From NCBI RefSeq assembly GCF_000241955.1, contig NC_016818.1:744001-808000 (forward strand): a stretch of DNA of 64,000 bases, written 5' to 3'. Below, one piece after another: positions 48,102 through 54,757 of this stretch. The notes beneath the pieces were generated by a model. The model ran no database searches. It was not told the DNA's origin and saw only the letters and a program-made list of their open reading frames with translations. Numbering within the stretch: position 1 is the first letter of the stretch; the number at the start of each line of letters is the position of its first letter. Both the position numbers and the translations under genes were made by a program. This DNA is from Rahnella aquatilis CIP 78.65 = ATCC 33071. GTDB lineage: Bacteria > Pseudomonadota > Gammaproteobacteria > Enterobacterales > Enterobacteriaceae.

Positions 48102-48739
48102 TGCGGGCCTCCAGTCTGACCGCTGCCTGTCTGTACACCGCTGTGCCGGTGGGTATGCACAACAATGCCGTTGGATGTCAGGTTGCCGCCGCTGTGGGTT
48201 AAGTTGCCGGTCAGCGTGCCGCCTTGTTTCACTTCGAGTGAACCTGTCGTCAGTTTGCGGGTGCACACCACTTCCGGCGTATCCAGCGTGATGCGGGTGC
48301 TGGCGGTACAGCGGATTTCGGGTGCGGTAACGTCCACTTTCTGCGTCGCATTGATCACGGCGGTTTTAATGCCGGTGACCTTCAGTGCACTGGTTTCCGG
48401 TTCGTACTCAAAAATGGCACCGTCCGGAAAGACCAGATGAAGGGCGTCCGCCGAGGATGAAGGTGCGGGCGAGGCATCGGAGAAAACCGCCGGCAAAACG
48501 AATGCCGTATTGAGTTCGCCCCCCATCGAGAGCAGTAAGACCTGTTCACCGACGGAGGGTGCCCACCAGCTGCGCGTGCGTCCGGCACGGTGCGTCATCC
48601 ACGGCAACCAGGCCGTCACATTGCTGCCTGTGGCAACGCGGCAGCGGGCGTTGGCAAGATCCAGTTCTGAGACCTTGCCGATGCGCACCATATTGCCAAT
48701 CAGCCGCATCATGTCGTTGAGTTGAAGAGTTGTGTTCAT
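48098..48739 (-). CDS. V: P2 gpV-like baseplate spike protein
   Basis: A 213-residue spike protein (P2 V: 211). It has an OB-fold N-domain (residues 1-~90) and a beta-helical C-terminal needle whose tip ends in the metal-binding HTHRHSG motif near 196-202. The HxH motif at the apex is typical for P2/phi92-type iron-containing spikes. It starts the V-W-J-I-H run. Confidence 0.93.
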   Translation of the reverse strand: MNTTLQLNDMMRLIGNMVRIGKVSELDLANARCRVATGSNVTAWLPWMTHRAGRTRSWWAPSVGEQVLLLSMGGELNTAFVLPAVFSDASPAPSSSADALHLVFPDGAIFEYEPETSALKVTGIKTAVINATQKVDVTAPEIRCTASTRITLDTPEVVCTRKLTTGSLEVKQGGTLTGNLTHSGGNLTSNGIVVHTHRHSGVQTGSGQTGGPQ

Positions 48740-48798
48740 GAGATAAAGGATGCCGTTTCAGAGGGTTGGGCGACAACCTGTGGCCGTCCGACAGTGGA

Positions 48799-48807
48799 TG
48801 GCACAAC
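48799..48807 (-). promoter_or_regulatory. Candidate Ogr-binding motif before V
   Basis: Minus-strand GTTGTGCCA, nine bases identical to the FI and X sites, in the 79-base gap between R and V. It lacks a clear second half and is rather close to V, so this is the weakest of the three. Confidence 0.4.
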
Positions 48808-48818
48808 GAGGCGTTGAG

Positions 48819-49280
48819 TTACACGGTCCAGCTGCTGATCAGTTCACCGTTGAGATAAACCTGACGCGGCAGCGCCACGTTTTCCGGCAGCGGCGGCTCC
48901 GGCAGATGAGTGATCGTGCGCACCTCATCCTTGTCACTTACCTGGACGCGTTCCGTCAGTTGCAGCAACAGAACGAGGCTTCGTTCCTGCTGAGTAAAGG
49001 TAAAATCATTCAGCCGGTGCAGGGCGTTGCCGAGAATTTCAGGCTGATTAACCTGCAGCCAGTCGAGAACAGTGACCACGGCCAAGTCGACCAGCGTTTC
49101 GCTCAGCGTATCGTCAGTGATCGTCATCGTCAGCGGATAGCGGTACTCAAAAGAAAGCGACGGTGCGGATGTGGCCACCACGTTGACCGGCCCGGTGGCG
49201 ATCACCAGTTTTTCAGGTGCGGCCGCAAGCAGGGGGATTTGTTCAATGAGCCGCTGTTGCAACTGAATTGGTTTTTGCAT
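48819..49280 (-). CDS. R: P2 gpR-like tail completion protein
   Basis: A 153-residue tail-completion protein (P2 R: 155). In P2 it is followed by S, but here V follows directly, so S is absent. MQKPIQLQQRLIEQIPLL at the start is chosen over an upstream in-frame Met that lies in the lysis-gene overlap. Its start overlaps the LysC-like reading frame. Confidence 0.85.
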   Translation of the reverse strand: MQKPIQLQQRLIEQIPLLAAAPEKLVIATGPVNVVATSAPSLSFEYRYPLTMTITDDTLSETLVDLAVVTVLDWLQVNQPEILGNALHRLNDFTFTQQERSLVLLLQLTERVQVSDKDEVRTITHLPEPPLPENVALPRQVYLNGELISSWTV

Positions 49281-49533
49281 GTTGTGCCTCCTGACACTGT
49301 TTGATGGCTTCAATTTGTAAGCCGCAATCCATCAGCGCGGACTCCAGCTGAAGAATGTCGGCACTCAGGTCCTGATTAGTGACGGGGTGACTGGCCGGTA
49401 TCGGACAAGAGCTCACCGCCGGACAGCCAATGTAAATAATCGCTGGCGGAGCTGAAGGCGGGGCGCTGGTGCAGCCGGCTAATATCAGCAGGCAACCCGT
49501 TATCAGCCCACTGACGGGTTTGCAGATTTTCAT
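49243..49533 (-). CDS. lysC: Outer-membrane spanin lipoprotein (Rz1/LysC-like)
   Basis: A 96-residue lipoprotein with signal peptide and lipobox LAGC (Cys near residue 21), followed by a Pro-rich stretch (SAPPSAPP). Most of it lies in another frame inside the Rz-like gene, the classic nested arrangement of o-spanin within i-spanin. It would join inner and outer membrane during lysis. ATG 49533 follows GGAGCC. Confidence 0.85.
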   Translation of the reverse strand: MKICKPVSGLITGCLLILAGCTSAPPSAPPAIIYIGCPAVSSCPIPASHPVTNQDLSADILQLESALMDCGLQIEAIKQCQEAQHAKTNSVATAAH

Positions 49534-49801
49534 GGAGGCTCCTCTGCCTTTGTTGTTCACGGGTTTGCATCACCTGCCGCGCGGCACTGAGGTTTTGGCG
49601 TAACGACAGTTCAGCCTGTTCACGCTGACGCATTTGCTGATTCAGTGTGGCGATCAACTGCTCGCGTTGTTGTAACTGTGACATCAGGGCATCGCGTTGC
49701 TGACTGGCATTGTTGAGGTCGTGCTGTAATGAGCGGTTGGAAAGTATCAACATGGCAATCAGCAGAACCATTGCAGCCAGAATGGCCAGTAATGTGCGCA
49801 T
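49376..49801 (-). CDS. lysB: Inner-membrane spanin (Rz/LysB-like)
   Basis: A 141-residue protein with one N-terminal membrane anchor (about 4-21) and a long Gln-rich coiled coil (about 25-100), the i-spanin architecture; P2 LysB is also about 141. It follows the endolysin directly and contains most of the Rz1-like gene in another frame. Confidence 0.87.
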   Translation of the reverse strand: MRTLLAILAAMVLLIAMLILSNRSLQHDLNNASQQRDALMSQLQQREQLIATLNQQMRQREQAELSLRQNLSAARQVMQTREQQRQRSLHENLQTRQWADNGLPADISRLHQRPAFSSASDYLHWLSGGELLSDTGQSPRH

Positions 49802-50317
49802 TCAGACACCTTTCAGGCAGAGGGCATGTTCGGCGTTTCGCCTGCGTTCCAGACCCCGGTTGCGTTCGCCATTGACGAAAACCCACCGTGGCAACTGGTC
49901 ACAGGCTTGTTGCCATCGTTTTTTGTTGATGAAAAACGCCAGTGTTGATCTGCACGCTGCGCCGGCGCCGACGTTAAAACTGAAGGACACCACAGCATCA
50001 AAAACCGGTTGCGGCATCGTGACCGGCATGCACTTTTTTATGGTGCGCTCAGTGTGCTGAATATCGGCCAGCAGGTTTTTAGCGGCCTGATGTTCAGTTA
50101 TTTCCTGCGCCGGTTTAACGCCTGACGTATGACCGATACCGCTGGTCCATACCCCGGCACTGCACTGGTAGGGTTGCAGCTGGCAGCCTTCAAAATCGGT
50201 GATCAGCCGCAACCCTTCTTCCGACACCTGCAATGACAGGTAACCTGGAAGTGTCGCCATCAACCCTAAAACCATGGCGGCGCTGCAGCGTTTAAGAGTT
50301 GAGGTTTTCATAGTCAT
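49802..50317 (-). CDS. SAR endolysin, P1 Lyz type (glycoside hydrolase 24)
   Basis: A 171-residue muralytic enzyme. The weakly hydrophobic N-terminus (about residues 11-31) is a signal-anchor-release segment containing Cys11. The catalytic set is Glu43, Cys52 and Thr58, with a second Cys at 45. The spacing (Glu+2 Cys, Glu+9 Cys, Glu+15 Thr) is exactly that of phage P1 Lyz (Glu42, Cys44, Cys51, Thr57, Cys13), whose activity is held off by a disulfide to the active-site Cys until membrane release. It is therefore probably self-exporting and redox-activated, unlike the cytosolic P2 K endolysin. Confidence 0.93.
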   Translation of the reverse strand: MTMKTSTLKRCSAAMVLGLMATLPGYLSLQVSEEGLRLITDFEGCQLQPYQCSAGVWTSGIGHTSGVKPAQEITEHQAAKNLLADIQHTERTIKKCMPVTMPQPVFDAVVSFSFNVGAGAACRSTLAFFINKKRWQQACDQLPRWVFVNGERNRGLERRRNAEHALCLKGV

Positions 50318-50513
50318 CTTTGCTCAGGCTTTTACGTGCCAGCAACTGGTAGCTTTTGCGCCGGTAGTACCAGTTGATCAAAAACGTGCCAACACCCACA
50401 GCTGAACCGATCAGAAAGGCGACGTCCTGTGATGTCAGACTGGCGAGCCAGGTCAGCGAGGTGGCAATGAAGTAGGCGCAGCCTGAACTGATACGTTCTG
50501 TATTCAGTCCCAT
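50292..50513 (-). CDS. Phage holin (HP1/P2-type)
   Basis: A 73-residue membrane protein with two hydrophobic segments (about 12-28 and 30-48) and a Lys/Arg-rich C-terminus (YYRRKSYQLLARKS). It lies between X and the endolysin and overlaps both by about 10 and 26 bases. With a SAR endolysin it would only need to depolarise the membrane (pinholin-like) to start lysis. Family name by context and topology. Confidence 0.8.
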   Translation of the reverse strand: MGLNTERISSGCAYFIATSLTWLASLTSQDVAFLIGSAVGVGTFLINWYYRRKSYQLLARKSLSKDDYENLNS

Positions 50514-50707
50514 AATTTGAGCGCTTCCTGTACGGGTTGTTCTGCAATGTCGGGCATAACGATGGCCGTGCCGTGAGGTAATAGCGGGCCTAAATCCGCG
50601 ATGCCAATATTAGCGGCATACACTTTTTCGACGACGACCGCCGTGCGGTTGTAATAGCGCCAGCAAAGAGAATCGAGGGTATCGCCCTGTTCTGCATAGA
50701 CTTTCAT
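50504..50707 (-). CDS. X: P2 gpX-like tail protein (LysM-type)
   Basis: A 67-residue tail protein, the same length as P2 X, with MKVYAEQGDTLDSLCWRYY and the LysM-like LPHGTAIVMPD. ATG 50707 sits behind GGAGAAACCTC. In P2 it follows the head genes; here nothing of the head module lies upstream. Confidence 0.9.
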   Translation of the reverse strand: MKVYAEQGDTLDSLCWRYYNRTAVVVEKVYAANIGIADLGPLLPHGTAIVMPDIAEQPVQEALKLWD

Positions 50708-50790
50708 GAGGTTTCTCCACAAGTGAGTGACATCGTCAGGAGGTGAGTTCAGTCTGCGCAATAGCACGCCGGGCGGCAATCTGAGCGGGA

Positions 50791-50811
50791 TGTGAAACGG
50801 CTGGCACAACA
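50791..50811 (-). promoter_or_regulatory. Candidate Ogr-binding site before X
   Basis: Minus-strand TGTTGTGCCA with the full TGT-N12-ACA dyad that Ogr-type activators recognise (ACA at plus 50791-50793 side, TGT at 50806-50808). It lies 84-104 bases before X, fitting a late promoter activated from about -55. Best of the three sites. Confidence 0.65.
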
Positions 50812-50918
50812 GGTAAGCAGGCAGCGAACGGAGGGAGAGGGCGGGGCGCTTAGTCCGGAGGGAAACCGGTCGGGCAAGCGCCTGCAATGTTGACTACTAC
50901 CGCCGCAGGATCTGGCAA

Positions 50919-51113
50919 TCAGTGGGTATCGTCAGCGCTCCCGTTGCAATACACAACGTCCTGGTTCTCGTCAGTCAGCGCCTGGCTGGCGAGCTCTGAG
51001 ATCAGTGACATCACGACCAGAAATTCTTTTGGATTGCATTGCGCCGTCTGCGAAATGTCTGCGATCAATTGTATCCTGGACAACGTTAGCTGTTGTTTAG
51101 TCAGGTTTTCCAT
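50919..51113 (-). CDS. Small SOS-controlled protein of unknown function
   Basis: A 64-residue, mainly helical, mildly acidic protein that I do not recognise (MENLTKQQLTLSRIQLIADI at the start). ATG 51113 lies behind GGGGAG. A perfect LexA box covers its promoter. It occupies the place where 186-like phages keep LexA-controlled anti-repressor functions (orf95/tum), between the replication gene A and the start of the structural genes. An anti-repressor or activator of the tail locus is a fair guess by position only. Confidence 0.8.
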   Translation of the reverse strand: MENLTKQQLTLSRIQLIADISQTAQCNPKEFLVVMSLISELASQALTDENQDVVYCNGSADDTH

Positions 51114-51130
51114 TTTCTCCCCTCGCCAGA

Positions 51131-51175
51131 TACTGTGTTTATATACAGTATTCTTTAATTGATCTAATACGTCAA
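51131..51175 (-). promoter_or_regulatory. LexA-controlled promoter of the phage-tail locus
   Basis: A full 20-bp LexA box, plus-strand TACTGTGTTTATATACAGTA (51131-51150), CTGT-N8-ACAG. On the minus strand a TTGACG -35 (51175-51170) and an AATACT -10 (51152-51147) with 17-base spacing overlap it, so LexA would block the promoter. It drives the 64-residue gene and faces the X-lysis-tail genes. Confidence 0.9.
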
Positions 51176-51225
51176 CAGTCAGGGTATTTTAAAATTTATA
51201 ATTCATTGAATTTATGCATAAATTT

Positions 51226-53154
51226 TTATTGGCGCGATTTTTGTATCAATAACTCACTTTGTCCGACAGGCGGTGATCCACAGTTATTGACAGAACTCCA
51301 AGGCAGCCGAATCTCTGTTATTTCCGGATAAGAAGGCCGGTGGCGGACAATCCGCCATTGTTCAGTGTGTGTCAGAAAGATAGGGGAGATGCCAAGATGA
51401 GGCGCGTAAATGCCGATGACTTTATTGCGGGGTTCGTCATAGGCATTTTTCTCCTCGCTGAGCTGGCGGGCAACGCGAACTGTCTGCGCTTTGCGGGGAA
51501 TGTGAATACCGCCCTGTGCCTGAATATAGCCGGCGAAATCACCGTCATCGGCAGCGCTGCGCACGTTTTCAACCCGCGCGTCAAAACGGTTGGTCAGATT
51601 CTGGTGGCGGATCCGTCTGCATTCGCGCCAGGCGCCGACCGAAGGAATACCGATGGCGTGGAATTGCGGGATCCTCCACGTCGATGCCCAGGCCGTGACC
51701 GCCGTGGCGACATCGGTCAGCAAGCGACCGGAGTCAAAATCAGTTTCGCCATCGAGCGCGTACCCATCAATATTTTTGGCGACGTATTTCGCGATATATC
51801 CGGCTGCGCCACCCCGGTTAAGCGGCTTGCAATTGAAACGTGACTCAGCGGCACCCGGCTCATCCGGATCTTCTTCAAGGGCATAACGACGCATAACCTC
51901 GGTCACTTTTTGCTGCTGGTCCGGCGGTGTGAACAACATCATGTGCCAGTGCGGTGTGCCGTCGTGATGTGGCTCGACGACGCGCACGCCATAAACTTTC
52001 AGGTTCCGGTCTTTAAAAGTGGTACGGATTTTTGCCCAGACCGCCACCAGATAACGCTGCGCATCTTTGGGGGTAAACGCGTGCTGATCCCATTTCTGGT
52101 TAAAAACAGGTGATGAACCGGTGCCAGTCGTTTTTAGCGGATGATATTTTGACGGCGTGGTCAGCGTAATAAACAGCCCGCAGTCGCGCTGCCGGTCAGC
52201 GACATCTTCGACGCCGGCAATCAGCGTCATCAGTTCCATACGACGAAGTTTGGGATTGGAAATGCTGGCTAATACGGTATCCAGCAGACTCAGTGTTTCA
52301 CCGGATTCAACATTTTCAAGCTGGCATTGTTTCAGGTAATTGATGGCGGATAAGCGGCGTGACACCACATCACGGATGGCGTTTTTACTGGCATAAGGTG
52401 ATGTCGCACGGCTGACATAACCGCAGGCAATCATCAGGGATTCACGCCACAAGCGCTGTTTTGAACGCAGCTGTTTTTCCCACCACTCGCCGCTGACCAG
52501 GCGTGAAATGCTGGCGACAGCCAAATGCGCTGTCATGCGGCCTTTTTGCCATTTCTGCCAGTAAAGAGGCTGTACGCGGCAGGAACGCGCCATCGCGGCG
52601 ACATGTCCGTAAATCTCCTGCTGGGTGCTGTCGAGTAATAACACGCCGGATCCGTCATACCTGTCTTTCAGCCAGCATTCACAATGATATTCATAGGCAT
52701 CCTGCATATGCACAGCGAGTTTATTGGCCAGCCTTCTCAGGTCATCATCATTAAGATCGGGCAAGCTGTTAAACGTTTCTTCTTCCGTAAGTAGCTTTTG
52801 CGAGATTTGACGATTCAGTGTGTTTCGCGCATTTACCTGCTTAATACGCGGCCATAAGCGTTGGGTGAAAACTGTCATCAGGAAATGAAATGCAGCGCGT
52901 ACCCCTTTTGTTTCCAGCAAAAATGTATATCGCTGATGTAAAGGCGCGCGCAGGCACCCGGGCAGCGTTGCCAGCTGAGAAAGGGCCATTTGCTGGCGCT
53001 GACAAAAATCACGAGTCAGGGGCTTTTCCAGCGGATTGCTGAGCGCCGCGCGGGGGGCATTCCACCACCAGGCACCTGCAAAATATTGCACTGATGTCGG
53101 GTTAAGCGTGGGCGGTGACGAAGGGATGATTCTGTCTCTGATATTATCTGACAT
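51226..53154 (-). CDS. A: P2 gpA-like HUH replication-initiation endonuclease, short at the C-terminus
   Basis: A 642-residue rolling-circle initiator homologue. The HUH motif is His402-Trp-His404 in DGTPHWHMMLF, and the tandem catalytic tyrosines are Tyr453 and Tyr457 in AGYIAKYVAK; P2 gpA uses Tyr450 and Tyr454. Numbering thus agrees over the first 460 residues. The total is about 120 shorter than P2 A (761), so the loss is at the C-terminus, next to the LexA promoter. The active site looks intact even though the locus has no head or packaging genes. Confidence 0.92.
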   Translation of the reverse strand: MSDNIRDRIIPSSPPTLNPTSVQYFAGAWWWNAPRAALSNPLEKPLTRDFCQRQQMALSQLATLPGCLRAPLHQRYTFLLETKGVRAAFHFLMTVFTQRLWPRIKQVNARNTLNRQISQKLLTEEETFNSLPDLNDDDLRRLANKLAVHMQDAYEYHCECWLKDRYDGSGVLLLDSTQQEIYGHVAAMARSCRVQPLYWQKWQKGRMTAHLAVASISRLVSGEWWEKQLRSKQRLWRESLMIACGYVSRATSPYASKNAIRDVVSRRLSAINYLKQCQLENVESGETLSLLDTVLASISNPKLRRMELMTLIAGVEDVADRQRDCGLFITLTTPSKYHPLKTTGTGSSPVFNQKWDQHAFTPKDAQRYLVAVWAKIRTTFKDRNLKVYGVRVVEPHHDGTPHWHMMLFTPPDQQQKVTEVMRRYALEEDPDEPGAAESRFNCKPLNRGGAAGYIAKYVAKNIDGYALDGETDFDSGRLLTDVATAVTAWASTWRIPQFHAIGIPSVGAWRECRRIRHQNLTNRFDARVENVRSAADDGDFAGYIQAQGGIHIPRKAQTVRVARQLSEEKNAYDEPRNKVIGIYAPHLGISPIFLTHTEQWRIVRHRPSYPEITEIRLPWSSVNNCGSPPVGQSELLIQKSRQ

Positions 53155-53247
53155 ATCCGTTTCCCGAAAAATGAAATAAAGAATTCCCTCCGGAAATAAT
53201 ATTATTTCCAGCGCGTTGATTAATTTTAGTGATATGGATCTGTCAGT

Positions 53248-53469
53248 TTATACTGGCCGATAATTCTTTCTTTTAATCTCCTCAATTTCCTGACATTCAA
53301 TACATCGCTGTACACCCGAAATAATTTTCCTGCGTTGTTCCGGAATGGAAGCATCGCAATCAACGCAGAAGAAGGTTGAAGGCGCGCGCTGCATGCGGGT
53401 CGCCTGCGAAATCTGCGTTTCAAGTACCTTCAATTGGTATTCCTGTGATTCATCTATCCAGTCAGCCAT
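53248..53469 (-). CDS. TraR/DksA-type zinc-finger phage protein
   Basis: A 73-residue protein with a short N-terminal helix (MADWIDESQEYQLKVLETQI) and a DksA/TraR zinc finger (FCVDCDASIPEQRR near 34-47, CIECQEIEE near 56-64). Such proteins bind the RNA polymerase secondary channel, and P2-like phages carry one upstream of A. Its ATG overlaps the stop of the upstream gene (TGATG), so translation is coupled. Confidence 0.85.
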   Translation of the reverse strand: MADWIDESQEYQLKVLETQISQATRMQRAPSTFFCVDCDASIPEQRRKIISGVQRCIECQEIEEIKRKNYRPV

Positions 53470-53744
53470 CAGCAAAGTTCCCCTTTAAATATCGCCGTGA
53501 AATGGCGAAGTGATAATAAAGCCTGTGTAATTTTCAACTGTTCTTCCTCATTTAATTGTGAATACGCCAGAAAGGTATGATGGCGTTTAAGACCTGCATG
53601 AAAACATAATGTGAGTTTCCATTTTTCAGGGGCCTGATCAAAAATAACCTCAACCCTGCTTTTATTGCGGGAAAAATAGGTTTCTTTCAGATGAGCGATA
53701 TGGCGCAGGCCGGTCTGGCGCTGCTGCTCTGTTCCTAAAAACAT
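53469..53744 (-). CDS. Small phage early-region protein of unknown function
   Basis: A 91-residue basic protein I do not recognise. It contains RKSRVEVIFDQAPEKWKLTL-like alternating strands near the middle and a helical C-terminal third (EEEQLKITQALLSLRH). First gene of the leftward early unit (this gene, the TraR-like gene, A), divergent from the CI repressor gene. Confidence 0.65.
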   Translation of the reverse strand: MFLGTEQQRQTGLRHIAHLKETYFSRNKSRVEVIFDQAPEKWKLTLCFHAGLKRHHTFLAYSQLNEEEQLKITQALLSLRHFTAIFKGELC

Positions 53745-53822
53745 CGCGTCTCCTTATTTCTCCATGACGCCGTAAATTTGGTATCATGGTCGTCTGTCGG
53801 TACATTACATAATCAATCTAAG

Positions 53823-53836
53823 CTTGCATTTGCGAG
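53823..53836. promoter_or_regulatory. Near-palindromic candidate operator upstream of the CI gene
   Basis: CTTGCATTTGCGAG (53823-53836), half-sites CTTGCA and TGCGAG around TT, in the divergent gap between the early genes and the repressor gene. A single imperfect copy, so only suggestive. Confidence 0.35.
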
Positions 53837-53876
53837 TTGTCAAGATGATATTTACAGATTCAGGGGTTTTCGCCAG

Positions 53877-54467
53877 ATGCAATTAGATGAACTTGAAGGT
53901 GGAAAAGCTGTTTTGACGCGTATGCTTCAGGCTTACGGCTTTAGCATGCAGAAGGAACTGGGGGATCTGTATGGATTGTCATCTGGCACGATAAGTACTT
54001 GGGTAAGAAGAGATTATTTCCCCGGTGATGTGGTCGTAGCCTGTGCGCTGGATACCGGCGTGTCGTTGCGCTGGCTGGCAACGGGCAAAGGCTCGATGCA
54101 GGATGCAAGCTCTTCGGCTGCCATGGCGTCAGGTGAAACCCGCCAGCTTAAAAAGTTAAGATTGCGTGGCGGTGCGCTCGAGGAAGAAGGTCTCTGGGCG
54201 GTCGATCCTTCACTGCTGGACGATTCGCTGGCACAACCTGCGTATATCGTGAAAGGCAATCATTCATGGATTATCGATCTGGGCAGCACGCATCCGGGCA
54301 ATGGCCGCTGGTTGCTGGATATCGACGGTGATCTGGATGTTTACGATGTGGCCCGCATTCCTGGTAACCGCCTGCAAGTGAGCCGTCAGGAAAGCCATTT
54401 CGAATGTGGCGTTGATGAAGTGACTGCTTTAGGGCAGGTATTTATTACTCTGGATCGTAACCTGTAA
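53877..54467 (+). CDS. cI: 186-type CI phage repressor
   Basis: A 196-residue repressor (186 CI: 192). The N-terminal domain has the helix-turn-helix QKELGDLYGLSSGTISTWVR near residues 25-44 followed by the typical GVSLRWLATGKG near 61-72. The C-terminal domain (about 95-196) is the oligomerisation part. I see no Ala-Gly cleavage site, fitting the 186 type, which is switched by an anti-repressor and not by RecA-driven cleavage. ATG 53877 gives the family N-terminus; the TTG at 53778 would add an unrelated tail. It points away from the tail genes, toward aroF. Confidence 0.9.
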   Translation: MQLDELEGGKAVLTRMLQAYGFSMQKELGDLYGLSSGTISTWVRRDYFPGDVVVACALDTGVSLRWLATGKGSMQDASSSAAMASGETRQLKKLRLRGGALEEEGLWAVDPSLLDDSLAQPAYIVKGNHSWIIDLGSTHPGNGRWLLDIDGDLDVYDVARIPGNRLQVSRQESHFECGVDEVTALGQVFITLDRNL

Positions 54468-54476
54468 ATTTCGTTT

Positions 54477-54501
54477 CCTCAGCAGCACCCCGTTGCTGAG
54501 G
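54477..54501 (+). terminator. Hairpin after the CI gene
   Basis: An 8-bp stem CCTCAGCA / TGCTGAGG (54477-54484, 54494-54501), ten bases behind the CI stop; a T run follows only after 15 bases, so termination may be partial. No integrase or attachment site is visible between here and aroF. Confidence 0.55.
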
Positions 54502-54566
54502 GCATTTCTGACGTTTTTCCCCCTCCCTTTTCCCTAAAACTCATTTTTCACCGCCGATAAACCGTA

Positions 54567-54669
54567 TGTAATATTTACGATACACGCCTTGGGTTTGATA
54601 TCCCTTGTATGTAAAGTTAACTTTCCATTAAGTGCGTGATGGCGATGAATTGGTAATGATAACTTTACA
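54567..54669. promoter_or_regulatory. TyrR-box region of aroF
   Basis: Three sites resemble TGTAAA-N6-TTTACA: TGTAATATTTACGATACA (54567-54584), TGTAAAGTTAACTTTCCA (54610-54627) and GGTAATGATAACTTTACA (54652-54669). E. coli aroF also has three TyrR boxes. Tyrosine-bound TyrR would repress the aroF-tyrA operon. Confidence 0.8.
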
Positions 54670-54677
54670 ACTAAGGC

Positions 54678-54705
54678 TTGCTAAGTTTACGCGCTGTGTT
54701 AATGT
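54678..54705 (+). promoter_or_regulatory. Probable aroF-tyrA promoter
   Basis: TTGCTA (54678-54683), 16-base spacer, TAATGT (54700-54705), immediately behind the third TyrR-like site and about 50 bases before aroF. Confidence 0.55.
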
Positions 54706-54757
54706 TGTCCGCAGATGCCGCCGCGGCAGCCCATTTTCCTTATAACGGAACACGATC

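Noticed and set aside
53237..53252. A second LexA-like site (CTGTCAGTTTATACTG) near the TraR-type gene
   Set aside because: The right half is ACTG in place of ACAG, it lies at the 3' end of a coding region, and no promoter is placed to use it.
54220..54240. A further TGGCACAAC motif inside the CI gene
   Set aside because: It lies within coding sequence on the strand facing away from the tail genes and lacks the second half-site, so it is probably chance.
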